Source of the DNA: a bacterium
GTDB taxonomy: Bacteria > Auribacterota > UBA3054 > JAAYZF01
Assembly: GCA_012514975.1 (NCBI GenBank)
Contig: JAAYZF010000080.1
Location: 1 to 40,065, forward strand
DNA length: 40,065 nucleotides
Direction of reading: 5' to 3'
Both the position numbers and the translations under genes were made by a program. Positions 32,801 through 40,065 of this stretch are shown here, piece by piece. How positions within the stretch are numbered: position 1 is the first letter of the stretch; every line of letters begins with the position of its first letter. A model generated the notes under the pieces. It did no database searches and had not been told where the DNA came from. It was given only the letters and a program-made list of their open reading frames with translations.

Positions 32801-35221
32801 GTTGTTCGTCGTGCCGACGCACTCGGGCAACAGGGCCAGCTTGCTCGGCTGGTAGGCGTCGCCGAACACGACGTTCACGCTCTCTTCCTTCTGGATTTCA
32901 TAGCCGGTGGGCGGAACGGCCTGGACGATGTACATGCCCGGAGGCAGGCCATCGACTTCGTTCGTCCCGTTCGCCATGCCGCCGGGGAAGTACGAGGTGA
33001 ACGCATAGCCGCCGTCAAACACGGCCGGGCAGATCTGGTTCCACGTGCCGTAATTATCGCTGCCGATGATCGCCTTTCCGAGCACGACCGGCGGGTTTGT
33101 CTGGATCGAGCCGACGGGCTTGTTGTCGTCCCAGCTGTCAGTCCAGGAGATGTTGAGCGCATCGCCGGGGTCGAACACACCGTCATTGTTGTGGTCAATG
33201 TCTTCCGGCCCTTTGGTTCCGCCATCGGCCCAGCCGAGAGGCCAGTTGTCCACATCGGCCTGGGTGACATCGCCGCTGCCATCAAGATCGTCAATGATCT
33301 TGTCGGCGTTGCTGTCGGCGTAGAGGATCATCTGGACGCGGGGGATGCCGGGCTCCCATCCGTCACCGACAGCCTGGCGCGGGTCTTCCTCGGCGCGCGT
33401 GGTGCAGTAGAAGGCGATGCCTGAGATGCCGCCGTTCTCGCCCTCGGGATACTCGACCTTGCCCCAGTCGATCCGGTTGTTCTGGTTGAGGAAGAGGTGC
33501 ATGGCCTCCGTCAGCACAGGCCCCGTCTCCGTACGGCTCCAGTGGTTGCCCGTGTTGGGATTGTCGATGGGGATGGGCGCGCCGCTCCCGTCGGTCAACA
33601 CGACGCCTGTGACGGGATCGGTTTCGTACTGCCCCTGCGGGTTGCGCACATTGTCGGACGGCATGTTCCAGCCGTCGTCCGGCGGGATGAATCCGCCGTC
33701 ATCGACGACGGCCGTCATGCCGCTTGCCTTGTAGCGCGCGAAATCGACTTCCGCGACGAGCCACTTGAAGAACGGGAACACCTCGCTGAGCTGGTACTCG
33801 CCCGCGAGGTCGGTAATGGTTGCCTGGTAGACAGAACCGTCGCGGAAGCGGAGGTTGACGGCCTGCTCGGGAATGCCTGGTTCGCCCTCGTCCTTGAACC
33901 CGTTTTCATTCTCGTCGTAGAAGACATTGCCTTCGAACGTGCCGAACCAGCGGTACGACAGCACGTTGCCCAGGTTGACGACGCCGTCCTCGCCCTCGCC
34001 CACGTTGATGGTGTTGAAGCCGAACAGCGCGTCGAGCGGCGTGTCCCACGTCACAAGCTGATAGGTGCCCGGCGGGACATTGGTGATCTCGAACGCACCG
34101 CTGTCATCGCACGGCGCGGCATACAGGCCCGCGCCCGGCACATTCATCGCGCCGATCTCATTGAGCCCGATCCATGCTTCGCCCACCGGCGGGCCGGGCG
34201 CGAATTCCTGGTTGTTCGGCGGGCGGCCGAAGTGGTTGAAGATGTTTGTGCCGCGCACGATCACGTTGTCCGCGGAATACGGCGGCGGATTCGATGCCCA
34301 GACCAACTGTGCCGGATCGACGAAGCCGAAGAACGCGTGGTAGAACCCCGGGCCGAATCCCTCGATGAACAACGGCGACTCGTTCGCCGTCACCCATGCA
34401 TCCACTGTAAGCGTGCCCTCGATCGTCGCCGTCTGATGCCAGACGCCCTGGACGTTCGCGCCGCCATGCGCGCCCATCCAGTGGCTGCCCGATGGCGGGA
34501 CGACCGTGACGCCGTATTTGCCCATTGCGAGGAACTTGATCGTGGCGAGCCCGTTGGTGTCGCTAAGGATTTCGCCGCTGCCCATGGTGTCAACGACGTA
34601 GTTGCCGTCATCGTCAGTGAGGTACTCCCCCATCGAGTTCGTGGCGTACGTCGTGCCCAGCGGGTTGGCGAACACGTCCTGCATGATCGGCCCGCCGCCG
34701 ATGTCGGCGAGATTGATCTGGAATCCGGCAAGCCCCTGCTCCGTCGCGTCAGGCACATTGTTGATCGAGTTGTTGTCATGGAAGACAAAGACCGATATCT
34801 GCGCCGTCGGCAGCGGATGCTTGTTAAGGATGACCACGACGTTCGTCTGGCCGGCGGCAACGCCGGCGCCGCCAGTGGCGTATCCGTCGGCAAGCACCGA
34901 GATCACGTAGCGGTTGCTCGCGTCAGGCACCGTCACCTCGGCCGTGTGCGACGCGCTCCCGTTCGTCTGGACCACGGGTGCATGGCTGTCGTGTATGACG
35001 AGCGAGATGCTGTCATTCGTCGGCACGCCGGGAATGGTGAGCGTCGTGTTATCGAGCTCGAGCATCCAGCGTATGCCGTTCGTCACCGGGTTCGCGTCGG
35101 CATCGAGCACGTTGAGGGTAAACGCGCTGGCCGCCGCGCCTGGAAGGAACGCGGCAAGTGCGCACACGAGGATGATGACATTGAACCGGGCTCCCTTCGG
35201 GCGCGAGTATGATGTGTTCAT
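26876..35221 (-). CDS. Giant haloperoxidase / multicopper-oxidase fusion protein (A)
   Basis: The start is Met79 of the track entry (MNTSYSRPKG), after AAGGA, with a signal peptide ending near AAASA; the longer ORF would overlap the promoter. Domain order over 2781 residues: SdrD/CNA-B-like domains (~140-1050, e.g. FYDENENGFKDEGEPG); an IPT/TIG-like domain (~1060-1130); a right-handed beta-helix (~1134-1670); two cadherin-like domains (~1677-1857); CARDB (~1867-1990); a vanadium-dependent haloperoxidase/PAP2-type domain (~1992-2394); and two cupredoxins (~2447-2781). Vanadate-site residues are in place: Lys2272 and Arg2279 (KYHYNRWR), Ser2315-Ala-His2317, and Arg2367 and His2373 (RVWGGIH). 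The first cupredoxin has HTVHFHG (2511-2517) and HCHVEATEHMEMGM (2556-2569), giving a full type 1 Cu set plus half the trinuclear ligands. The second cupredoxin lacks them. Met-rich stretches lie in and after the haloperoxidase part. It is first gene of the A-D operon. Substrate unknown. Confidence 0.85.
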   Translation of the reverse strand: MNTSYSRPKGARFNVIILVCALAAFLPGAAASAFTLNVLDADANPVTNGIRWMLELDNTTLTIPGVPTNDSISLVIHDSHAPVVQTNGSASHTAEVTVPDASNRYVISVLADGYATGGAGVAAGQTNVVVILNKHPLPTAQISVFVFHDNNSINNVPDATEQGLAGFQINLADIGGGPIMQDVFANPLGTTYATNSMGEYLTDDDGNYVVDTMGSGEILSDTNGLATIKFLAMGKYGVTVVPPSGSHWMGAHGGANVQGVWHQTATIEGTLTVDAWVTANESPLFIEGFGPGFYHAFFGFVDPAQLVWASNPPPYSADNVIVRGTNIFNHFGRPPNNQEFAPGPPVGEAWIGLNEIGAMNVPGAGLYAAPCDDSGAFEITNVPPGTYQLVTWDTPLDALFGFNTINVGEGEDGVVNLGNVLSYRWFGTFEGNVFYDENENGFKDEGEPGIPEQAVNLRFRDGSVYQATITDLAGEYQLSEVFPFFKWLVAEVDFARYKASGMTAVVDDGGFIPPDDGWNMPSDNVRNPQGQYETDPVTGVVLTDGSGAPIPIDNPNTGNHWSRTETGPVLTEAMHLFLNQNNRIDWGKVEYPEGENGGISGIAFYCTTRAEEDPRQAVGDGWEPGIPRVQMILYADSNADKIIDDLDGSGDVTQADVDNWPLGWADGGTKGPEDIDHNNDGVFDPGDALNISWTDSWDDNKPVGSIQTNPPVVLGKAIIGSDNYGTWNQICPAVFDGGYAFTSYFPGGMANGTNEVDGLPPGMYIVQAVPPTGYEIQKEESVNVVFGDAYQPSKLALLPECVGTTNNGDPLHIVPPYLTLFPDQQVPAPFAGQMRPLADMKWVRVAGGRNAAADFHMYTEVPKATRLIGFVLNDLTAEFNAFSPIYGEKGSPGWLPISVRDWAGNEVAHVYSDEYGTYNALVPSTYTVNVPSPSGVAPNMLTILLNDPTMADPTDPTGKRRIPDPHYNPNFSTTPWTLQYYPGMMLYADTPIVPIAGFVGYPNNQLDAEPADHTPVINLVTNRTTGFVGPLVTSTSQVIEITSMGMTLVPNPDLLFGSSNLITRDYSFGATAGSVTFEGMAMPIVSWSSNSILARIPATLPVGSEGRLMVTRGDSGLTTPIGVTLTYGAGAGAVHQVVPRAATGGDPLPDPIQEAVDAANPGDLILVGPGIYYENPIIYKPVRVQGAGAGTVINANPSPSSRLSAWHAKVVSVLGSDPFPASENSGFTVFGVEPTDFTEHASRIDGFAIRSSIAGGGVQVYMHAHNLRISNNRIDGNQGTYCGGISLGQLDNAGTVFYNSNVVIQGNQILKNGGVNGAGGIAVYTGAAGYRILDNLILGNFCRGSGGGIGHEGLSDGGLIARNIIRNNEVFYGIIVGGDGGGIFIGGEAIAAGGGAALSSGSGSVTIDGNLIQGNLSGSGSGGGICLSGVNGVDVQASPNPLDWYAVNIFNNVIVNNVAGYAGGGISMSDAARVTIIHNTIAHNDSSATSQSAFQAGENESTPQGAGIASFPHTDALQSASGQEYSNPTLYDSIIWHNRSYYYSRATQSLAPAPGTFYKDLQSPSGQPVLNARYCLLSSAAGYHSSNIADDPEFIAGYTNYLVASAVIDEAGNNINVRFEPTGAQGNYHIPSGSPARDEAESSFLNTYPVLRGDFDTQYRPYSGDPDIGADEYSVTTVFATNDIYAATEDTLLVVAAPGVLTNDSGPGALTAQLDTTAGHGVLTLASNGSITYRPESNFYGVDSFTYRARYNAARSTPAEVLLVVQPVNDPPVAVDDAYDTAYQTTLTVPAPGVLINDTDRDFEPLTAVLFSGTSDGALTLNPDGSFEYTPDNGFDGVDTFYYMAADSKATSSIAVVTITVAPPAPEYTVREISLVPAVVTNGGTFNAFVTVWNQGAATGAGARLSIWLDRPGADVPPATPEDAFAILGTLPAGGITTVVFNALAAPPIPAPGDNQFAPTFRAFADSTGGAAEQNENNNQRTLPYLVVRYDGTPALQGTLTNGMFIAQDMVTMWNLIALQMVKTNMQMAPVASRTLAMVHGAGFDAVNSIEKEYNPYRVSMNPGYPCSPDAAVAAAAHRVLAGVYTGYVGYLNVSLTNLLAMVPDGIAKTNGINLGAQIADQMLAWRAGDMMQMMMTNYTPGVDPGDWRPTPPGYLPPMMPHWGMAEPFAMMHMMQFRPPAPPELDSAEYAASVNEVQTIGALASTNRTMGQTQTVMFWTDMPGTITTAGRWNQIARFAAAARTNSLYENARLFALLNVAEADAGIMAWDAKYHYNRWRPIAAIREADTDGNPDTVQDAGWTPFVTTPAFPEYVSAHSSFSAAAAGILSGFFGTDSFVFAVQEYMNPNMVRYYGSFSEAANEAGVERVWGGIHFSYGNEQGLAAGYALAGYVHSTRMIPSTYPKDTDNIDTDGDGDVSNDVKYVMLAASDGFVKMADGNELYCFGFSDMTDIALQHGDGGHGHITPPMIMMEGMLKAEFSAPTMVFKEGQRVYLDLANVGMMMRPDLFDPHTVHFHGFPNAAPIFDGEPMGSISVNMGSTLRYYYEIVEPGTFMYHCHVEATEHMEMGMLGNLYVLPKQNNLPEGTDLNGFTHHAGYTYAYNDGDGSTHYDVDFPIQVTGFDRYFHEQHIAVQPLPFWSLDESYPMINGRGYPETISTNWIYNASADNYSQKINALVTATAGQKILLRISNLSVADFHSITVLGIPMTVVGKDARLLRGANGSNLYYRTHTITLGGGEAYDAILDTTGVAPGTYFLYDARLNHLSNDTEDYGGMMTEIRIQ

Positions 35222-35324
35222 GCAGTCCGTCCTTGTTTGATGAGCTGCTTCCTTTAGGATTCCGCTGTCGGCGTTTCGCTGCGAACGTCCCACTCCACGC
35301 ACGACCCATCCGTATGTCCAACAG

Positions 35325-35340
35325 AGCAAGGCACGTGCCA
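35325..35340 (-). promoter_or_regulatory. Sigma54 promoter of the oxidase operon
   Basis: Minus-strand TGGCAC, N5 (GTGCC), TTGCT matches the -24/-12 consensus. The predicted transcript start is near 35314, leaving a leader of about 93 nt to the ATG at 35221. An NtrC-type activator gene lies 3 kb upstream and paired dyads lie at 35474-35510. No comparably good sigma70 promoter was seen here. Confidence 0.85.
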
Positions 35341-35473
35341 CGTACGAATTCGCAGTGCGGGGCGGCAGCGCGCATTCCCCAGGAACCAGCCCGCAATGCG
35401 GCTTTCCAACAGGCTGCCACGCAACGCACAGTGTTGAATCCGCATGGCCCGGCACTGTAACCGCGCCCCGTTC

Positions 35474-35510
35474 ATGACGCCAGTGTCATGCCGCATGACC
35501 GCCACGTCAT
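35474..35510. promoter_or_regulatory. Paired dyads, probable activator sites for the oxidase operon
   Basis: Two perfect inverted repeats ATGAC-N6-GTCAT lie at 35474-35489 and 35495-35510, 21 bp apart (two helical turns), about 170-190 bp upstream of the predicted sigma54 start. The same paired layout precedes the hybrid kinase gene (38480-38516). They are best read as enhancer sites for the NtrC-type regulator. Confidence 0.8.
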
Positions 35511-35553
35511 CCCGCGCTGCCGCTCACGCTGCGAGATGCCTTCAGGCGGAAAC

Positions 35554-35591
35554 AAAGGATCGCCGGCGCGCATAGCGACCGGCGATCCTTT
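35554..35591 (-). terminator. Intrinsic terminator of the hybrid kinase gene
   Basis: AAAGGATCGCCGG and CCGGCGATCCTTT form a perfect 13-bp stem with a 12-nt loop; on the minus strand it is followed by TTTGTTTCC. It lies about 110 nt after the kinase stop codon and upstream of the oxidase operon's dyads, separating the two units. Confidence 0.88.
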
Positions 35592-35701
35592 CCTCCCAGG
35601 CGGCCCCCTGTCGGGCTTCCCGTTCCGTCATCCTGACATTGCTGCCTTGTCTCAATCGTCCATGACAGTGATGAGGTGACCTGTGTGCAGACGCATATTT
35701 G

Positions 35702-38314
35702 TCAAGCGTGGCTCGCGCCGACGGCCGATACGGCCATGCCGGCGTGCGCGTGCCCGTTGCTTAGGAGTTCCTTGACCGCGCGCAGAAGCGCGGTCACACG
35801 GTACGGTTTCTGGATGATGCGGTACCCGCGTTCGCGGATCACGTCCCATGATGCCCGGTCCTCGGCGTAGCCGGTCACAAGAAGGACGGGCAACGCGTTC
35901 TTTCTCGCGGCGAGGTGCGTGGCAAGATTGAGCCCGTTGCCGTCAGACAGGAGCAGATCGGCAATGAGCATGTCCGCGCGCCCCTGATGTTCGTCAAAGA
36001 GGCGGAGCGCCTCGCGCACCGTGCCGGCGCGCAGGACGGAATAGCCATGTGTGCCGAGCACGCGCCTGGTGAGATTGCTTGTCCCGGGATCGTCCTCGAC
36101 GAGGAGGATTGTCTGCCCGTCTCCCACGAGCTCTTCGCGCGCGGACGGGCCGTCATTCTCCGCGGCGGCGCCGTTGGCCTCAAGATCGGCAGGCATGTAC
36201 ACACGGAAGGCGGCGCCTGCGCCGGGCTCGCTCTCGCCCGTAATCCAGCCGCCATGCTTCGTGGCGATGCCGTAGCAGGCTGCAAGGCCGAGGCCCGCGC
36301 CATAGCCCGCGCCTTTCGTCGAGAAGAAAGGCTCGAAGATGTGCTCCTGAACGTCCGGCGCGATGCCGACTCCCGTGTCCAGGACGGCAAGGCAGACGAA
36401 CGATCCTTCGCGCGCAGGCTCGACGATCCTGTGGCCGCCGGCGTTGCGGAACTCCGCGTTTGCGGTGGAGATGGTGATAACGCCGCCACCGGGCATGGCC
36501 TCGCGCGCGTTGGTCACGAGGTTCATGATGATCTCCTCGATCTGGCCCTGGTCGGCCTTGACGGGCCAGAGCGCCGGCTCGAGGTCCATCTCGAGCGATA
36601 TGCCGTCGCCAATGATCCTGCGGACCATGGGTTCCATGCGCATGACCAGCTCGTTGAGGTGCATGCGGCGTAGTTCGTATGCATGGCTGTGGCTGAAGGC
36701 GAGAAGATGGCGGGACATGGCGCCGGCGCGGTGGGCGGCTTCCTGGATCGCCAGCGCATCGGCCCGTTTCCCATCGTCCTCAGGCAGTTCGAGCAGCAAC
36801 GCCTCGCTCGACCAGGTGATGACCTGGAGAAGGTTGTGGAAGTCGGCGGCGATGCCGCCGGCGAGGCGGCCGACGGTTTCGAGCTTCTGCGAGCGCATGA
36901 GGTGCTCGCGCAGCGCGTTGTCGTGCGTGACATCATGCTCGACGGCGACATAGTTGACCGTGCGCCCCTCGCCGTCTTTTACCGGCGTGATCGTCGCCTC
37001 GACCTGGAAGAGCGTGCCATCCTTGCGCCGGTTGGTCAGGTATCCTGACCAACTGCCGCCGGCGCCCAGCGTCGCGTGCATCGTCTCGTAGAACGCGTCG
37101 TCGTGCGCGCCGCTCTGAATCATGTGCGGCGTGTTGCCCACCGCTTCGTCCCGTGTGTATCCCGTGATGTGCTCGAACGCATTGTTCACATACTCGATAC
37201 GACGGTGCGCATCGGTGATGACAATCGCCTCGGCCGCCTGGTCGATTGCCGTTGCAAGCAGGCTGATCTTGCCGGCAGCCGTGCGGCGCTCGGCGTTGTT
37301 CCTTCGCACCAGCGCGAGGCGGGCGCGCCTTTCTTCGAGACGCGAGCGGAAGAACGCCGCCTTTTGCCGCTGCCCAACGTATGCAAGGACCACGGCAGCC
37401 ACTCCCATCAGCCCGGCCACCAGCGCCGCCGTCCAGAACACGTGGGTGCGAAACGGCGCCATCGCCTCCTCGCGGTCGATCTTCGATATCACGTTCCAGG
37501 GCGAATCCGCGACACGGCGGGCGGCGGCAAGGACCGGCACGCCGCGATAATCGCAGCCGCGCACCGTGCCTTCCGCACCGCGCAGCACCATGGCTGATAC
37601 AAGCTGCTCGTTGGTCACCGGCAGGCGCAAGGCGCCGCCATCGCGACCCGCCGGCCCGGCGACGTAGAACACTTCATCCCCGTCGCGCGTTACGAGCAGC
37701 GTTTCAGCCGAACGGCTCTGCCGCGGCCACTCGCGGACAAGCGGATTGAGCACAGTGCCTGCGTCAATCCGCTCCGCCAGCACGCCCGCCGGCGCGTTCG
37801 ACCCATCGACTACAGGCACGAGAATATCAAAGTGCGGCATGCCGGCAGAGCCCGCCGGGCTGCAATCCGACAGGATCGGCGTCCGTGTGCGCAGCGCTTC
37901 CGCAATGCTCGATCCGTACTCCCCGTGGACGCTCTGCACGTCGCACGGGGACGCAAGCAAGACCGTGCCGTTCGTATCGAGCAGCAGCGAGCAGCAGTAG
38001 TCGTCCATGACGTGTACCGATTCGAGCCATGCACGCACATCCGCTTCATTGCCGCCGCGCGCCGGAAGCCGCAGATACGCCGCGGCATGCCGCATAATCA
38101 GCGTGTTCGCCTGCGTGGCGCGCGCGTCGTTCAGACGCTCGCGCCGCCATGTCTCAACTCTTTCCTGGACCGACCGGGCGACGGTATCGAGCTCGCCCAC
38201 CGCGCTCCGCTCGACGAGCTGCTTGTCGCGGACGGTCATGACATAGGCAGCCAGCATGATCCAGCTCGCAAGCACGAGGTACAGCACGGGATATGTCCAC
38301 CTCTTGATACGCAT
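35702..38314 (-). CDS. Hybrid sensor kinase with missing phosphoacceptor His
   Basis: The start at MRIKRWTYP (38314) is chosen because the sigma54 promoter at 38389-38404 lies within the longer ORF; MFPAVHRT at 38338 is an alternative and neither has a strong Shine-Dalgarno. Order: TM1 (~8-28), a periplasmic Cache-like sensor region (~30-290), TM2 (VFWTAALVAGLMGVAAVVLAYVG), a PAS domain (ITDAHRRIEYVNNAFEHITGY), a dimerisation helix, a HATPase domain (DTGVGI, GAGLGLAACYGI) and a C-terminal receiver (MLIADLLLSDGNG). In the usual AHDFNN box the sequence is GGIAADFHNLL: Ala490 replaces the phosphorylated His, and a His stands three residues later. It may signal through its receiver, use the shifted His, or act with the second kinase whose end is at the right edge. 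Confidence 0.85.
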   Translation of the reverse strand: MRIKRWTYPVLYLVLASWIMLAAYVMTVRDKQLVERSAVGELDTVARSVQERVETWRRERLNDARATQANTLIMRHAAAYLRLPARGGNEADVRAWLESVHVMDDYCCSLLLDTNGTVLLASPCDVQSVHGEYGSSIAEALRTRTPILSDCSPAGSAGMPHFDILVPVVDGSNAPAGVLAERIDAGTVLNPLVREWPRQSRSAETLLVTRDGDEVFYVAGPAGRDGGALRLPVTNEQLVSAMVLRGAEGTVRGCDYRGVPVLAAARRVADSPWNVISKIDREEAMAPFRTHVFWTAALVAGLMGVAAVVLAYVGQRQKAAFFRSRLEERRARLALVRRNNAERRTAAGKISLLATAIDQAAEAIVITDAHRRIEYVNNAFEHITGYTRDEAVGNTPHMIQSGAHDDAFYETMHATLGAGGSWSGYLTNRRKDGTLFQVEATITPVKDGEGRTVNYVAVEHDVTHDNALREHLMRSQKLETVGRLAGGIAADFHNLLQVITWSSEALLLELPEDDGKRADALAIQEAAHRAGAMSRHLLAFSHSHAYELRRMHLNELVMRMEPMVRRIIGDGISLEMDLEPALWPVKADQGQIEEIIMNLVTNAREAMPGGGVITISTANAEFRNAGGHRIVEPAREGSFVCLAVLDTGVGIAPDVQEHIFEPFFSTKGAGYGAGLGLAACYGIATKHGGWITGESEPGAGAAFRVYMPADLEANGAAAENDGPSAREELVGDGQTILLVEDDPGTSNLTRRVLGTHGYSVLRAGTVREALRLFDEHQGRADMLIADLLLSDGNGLNLATHLAARKNALPVLLVTGYAEDRASWDVIRERGYRIIQKPYRVTALLRAVKELLSNGHAHAGMAVSAVGASHA

Positions 38315-38388
38315 TGTACGGTGCACCGCCGGGAACATGACTGAGCGGCAGTTTTGATTCAGAGCCAAGAAGACCTCGCGTGTGAGGG

Positions 38389-38404
38389 AGCAAGACGCAT
38401 GCCA
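38389..38404 (-). promoter_or_regulatory. Sigma54 promoter of the hybrid kinase gene
   Basis: Minus-strand TGGCAT, N5 (GCGTC), TTGCT fits the -24/-12 consensus. The predicted start near 38378 is 64 nt before the chosen ATG. Two dyads lie about 100-130 bp upstream. Confidence 0.8.
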
Positions 38405-38479
38405 TCCGCACGCGGGCCGCCGTTGCGCGGAAAACACGGCATTCCGCCGCGCCACACGAGGGAAATGGCGGGAGACCTC

Positions 38480-38516
38480 CTGACGCGCCTGTCAGGCGGC
38501 ATGACCGTCATGTCAT
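38480..38516. promoter_or_regulatory. Paired dyads upstream of the hybrid kinase gene
   Basis: CTGAC-N6-GTCAG (38480-38495) and ATGAC-N6-GTCAT (38501-38516) stand 21 bp apart, the same spacing as the pair before the oxidase operon. They begin just past the stop codon of the NtrC-type regulator and are its likely binding sites. Confidence 0.78.
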
Positions 38517-38541
38517 GGAAATGGCCGCGGCCGGGCAGGAA

Positions 38542-39909
38542 CTACTGCCGCGGATTCTCTTCGTCCGCCAGCTCGGCCTGGAGAAGCCGGTAGAGGTGGC
38601 GCTCGCTGATGCCAAGCATCTCGGCCGCGCGCTTGCGGTTGCCCTCGCACTGTTCGAGGACGGTGCGCACGTGGCGGGAGCCTGCGCCCTTCAACGTCGT
38701 CGCGACGGGCCGGTCCTCGCGCGGCGAAAGCACAAGGCCGAGGTGATGCTCCTGGACTTCACCGGCGCCCTGGGACCGCGCGGTGAACGCGGCGCGCTCG
38801 ATCGTGTGAAGGAGCTCGCGCACGTTCCCCGGCCAGGCGTACGCAAGAAGCGTTTCGCGGGCGTCCTCGCTCAGCGCCATGGGCTGCCCGCCGGCATCGG
38901 ACAACCGCGCAAGGAAGGCGTGGGCAAGGGGCATGATATCCTCCACCCGGTCGCGCAGGGGCGGGATGTTGACGCGCAGGACGGCCAGGCGGTGATACAG
39001 GTCGTCGCGGAATTTCCCCTCGGCCATAACGTGGTCGAGGTTCCTGTTCGACGCGGCGATGACACGGGCGTCCACGGTCTTCTCGGCGCGGGCGCCGACG
39101 CGGCGGAAGATGCCGCGCTCGAGGAAGCGCAGCAGGCGCGTCTGCACGGCCATCGGGATGCTCGCGATTTCATCGAGGAAGAGCGTGCCGCCGTCAGCCA
39201 CTTCAAGCATGCCGGCCCGCGAGTCGGTGGCGCCGGTGAACGCGCCCTTCTCGTGCCCGAAGAGCTCGCTGTCGATCAATGTCTCGGAGAGCGCGCCGCA
39301 GTCGAGCACCACGAGCGGCGCCTCCTTCCTGCCGCTGTTCGCGTGGATGAACTCGGCGATGAGCTCCTTGCCCGTGCCCGTCTCGCCCTCGATCAGCACG
39401 GGCATCTCGGCCATGGCATACCGCCCGGCCATATCGAGCACCTTGCACATCGCGGGCGACTGCGCGATCATTTCACTCGCCAGCCGTGCGCCGCGCCGCG
39501 CCTGCACGTCACGATACGCGCTGTTCTGCCGTTTCAGCAGCGTCAGCTCGGCGGCGCGCATCACCACGGGCTCGAGCTCGGCAAGCTTCACCGGCTTCGT
39601 CACATAATCATACGCGCCCGCGCGCATCGCCTCGACGGCGGATTGGACGCTGCCCTTGCCGGTGACCATGATCACCTGGATGTGCGGATCGATGGCCTTG
39701 ATCTGCCGGAGCACGTCGAGCCCGCCCATGCCGGGCATCACAAGGTCGAGCACGACGGCGCTGATGCGTTCCGACTCGATCACTTCGAGCGCCGCGGCGC
39801 CCGTCTCGGCAGTGTGCGTCGTGAAGCCCCGCGCCGCGAGATACTCGGCGACGTTCTCGCGCAGGTCCTGTTCGTCGTCCACCACCACTACGGCGGCCTT
39901 ACGTTTCAT
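38542..39909 (-). CDS. NtrC-family sigma54-dependent response regulator
   Basis: Complete 455-residue regulator. Receiver domain: acidic pair Asp11/Asp12 and phosphoacceptor Asp55 in VVLDLVMPG, with KP at 105-106. AAA+ domain: Walker A GETGTGKE (175-182), GAFTGA (222-227) for sigma54 contact, and [10 protein letters not shown] as Walker B. A Fis-type helix-turn-helix ([20 protein letters not shown]) lies near 425-447. GGAGG lies 5 nt before the ATG. The first 11 bases overlap the end of an upstream kinase gene, so the two are translationally coupled. Two sigma54 promoters with matching dyads lie downstream, before the hybrid kinase gene and the oxidase operon, and are its likely targets. Confidence 0.95.
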   Translation of the reverse strand: MKRKAAVVVVDDEQDLRENVAEYLAARGFTTHTAETGAAALEVIESERISAVVLDLVMPGMGGLDVLRQIKAIDPHIQVIMVTGKGSVQSAVEAMRAGAYDYVTKPVKLAELEPVVMRAAELTLLKRQNSAYRDVQARRGARLASEMIAQSPAMCKVLDMAGRYAMAEMPVLIEGETGTGKELIAEFIHANSGRKEAPLVVLDCGALSETLIDSELFGHEKGAFTGATDSRAGMLEVADGGTLFLDEIASIPMAVQTRLLRFLERGIFRRVGARAEKTVDARVIAASNRNLDHVMAEGKFRDDLYHRLAVLRVNIPPLRDRVEDIMPLAHAFLARLSDAGGQPMALSEDARETLLAYAWPGNVRELLHTIERAAFTARSQGAGEVQEHHLGLVLSPREDRPVATTLKGAGSRHVRTVLEQCEGNRKRAAEMLGISERHLYRLLQAELADEENPRQ

Positions 39910-40065
39910 GCGTTCCTCCCGGCAGCCAGACGCGGAACAGCGTTCCCGCGCCCTCCTTGCTCTCGACGCTGATCTTTCCGCCGGCCGTCGTCACCAGCTT
40001 GTGGCAGATGTAGAGCCCGAGCCCCGTGCCGCCCTGCCCCTTCTTCGTCGTGTAGAACGGCTCGA
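39899..40065 (-). CDS. Histidine kinase, C-terminal end only (runs off window)
   Basis: This piece is too short for the ORF track. The minus-strand frame reads [19 protein letters not shown] ... [20 protein letters not shown] and ends HET before TAA at 39899-39901. FYTTK and GTGLGL are the F and G2 boxes of a HATPase_c domain, so this is the end of a sensor kinase. Its stop codon lies inside the regulator gene (11-bp overlap), which marks it as the likely cognate kinase. The N-terminus is outside the window. Confidence 0.88.
   Translation of the reverse strand, partial: EPFYTTKKGQGGTGLGLYICHKLVTTAGGKISVESKEGAGTLFRVWLPGGTHET

Noticed and set aside
30611-33424. Plus-strand 937-aa ORF
   Set aside because: Antisense shadow of gene A, which has a continuous domain structure on the minus strand; this ORF is Arg/Val/Ala-biased with no domain.
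25519-35221. Gene A and B as one frameshifted multicopper oxidase
   Set aside because: A has its own stop, B has its own Shine-Dalgarno and signal peptide, and the 43-nt gap is not coding, so they are separate secreted proteins.
35222-35455. N-terminal extension of gene A in the ORF track
   Set aside because: A sigma54 promoter lies inside it and a Shine-Dalgarno plus signal peptide appear at the downstream ATG, so this stretch is leader and promoter.
38315-38455. N-terminal extension of the hybrid kinase
   Set aside because: A -24/-12 promoter and predicted transcript start fall inside it, and the first TM segment begins right after the downstream Met.

Overview
This is a GC-rich bacterial window dominated by very large secreted proteins. 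It carries a formylglycine-type sulfatase, PEP-CTERM-like tails, a gingipain-type (C25) protease, CARDB, beta-helix and carboxypeptidase-regulatory repeats, and many Thr/Asn-rich linkers. This mix suggests a member of the PVC superphylum, most likely Kiritimatiellota or Lentisphaerota. That placement is inferred from protein style; no rRNA or other marker gene is present.

Left part (1-12.6 kb): a 51-53 bp tandem repeat array abuts the stop codon of a giant minus-strand gene. Its ~3969-residue secreted protein has five glycine-rich modules, a beta-helix, CARDB, many carboxypeptidase-regulatory-like domains, a helical block and a C-terminal beta part. It diverges from a plus-strand gene for a secreted protein built of Ig-like repeats (12.6-15.3 kb). 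Near-consensus sigma70 promoters drive both.

Middle part (15.3-22 kb): a cytoplasmic-looking sulfatase (minus) diverges from a flavodoxin-like gene, which is followed by a 7-TM/coiled-coil/CxxC membrane protein (plus). Converging on these is a minus-strand operon encoding a lipoprotein and a C25 cysteine peptidase with a PEP-CTERM-like end.

Right part (22-40 kb), the most unusual: a four-gene minus-strand operon. In transcription order it encodes A, a 2781-residue protein with SdrD-like, beta-helix and cadherin-like domains, CARDB, a vanadium-haloperoxidase-type domain and a C-terminal pair of cupredoxins; B, a two-cupredoxin protein; C, a protein with two degenerate cupredoxins plus Ig-like and duplicated C-terminal domains; and D, a small PEP-CTERM protein. 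The four HxH motifs of a multicopper oxidase trinuclear site are divided evenly between A and B, so I infer a split multicopper oxidase joined to a haloperoxidase-like domain. Upstream lie a hybrid histidine kinase without the usual phosphoacceptor His, an NtrC-type sigma54 activator and, at the window edge, the end of a second kinase. Operon A-D and the hybrid kinase gene each have a -24/-12 sigma54 promoter preceded by two dyads (ATGAC-N6-GTCAT type) exactly 21 bp apart. The likely reading is that the NtrC-type regulator controls a cell-surface copper/vanadium oxidase system and its own sensor.
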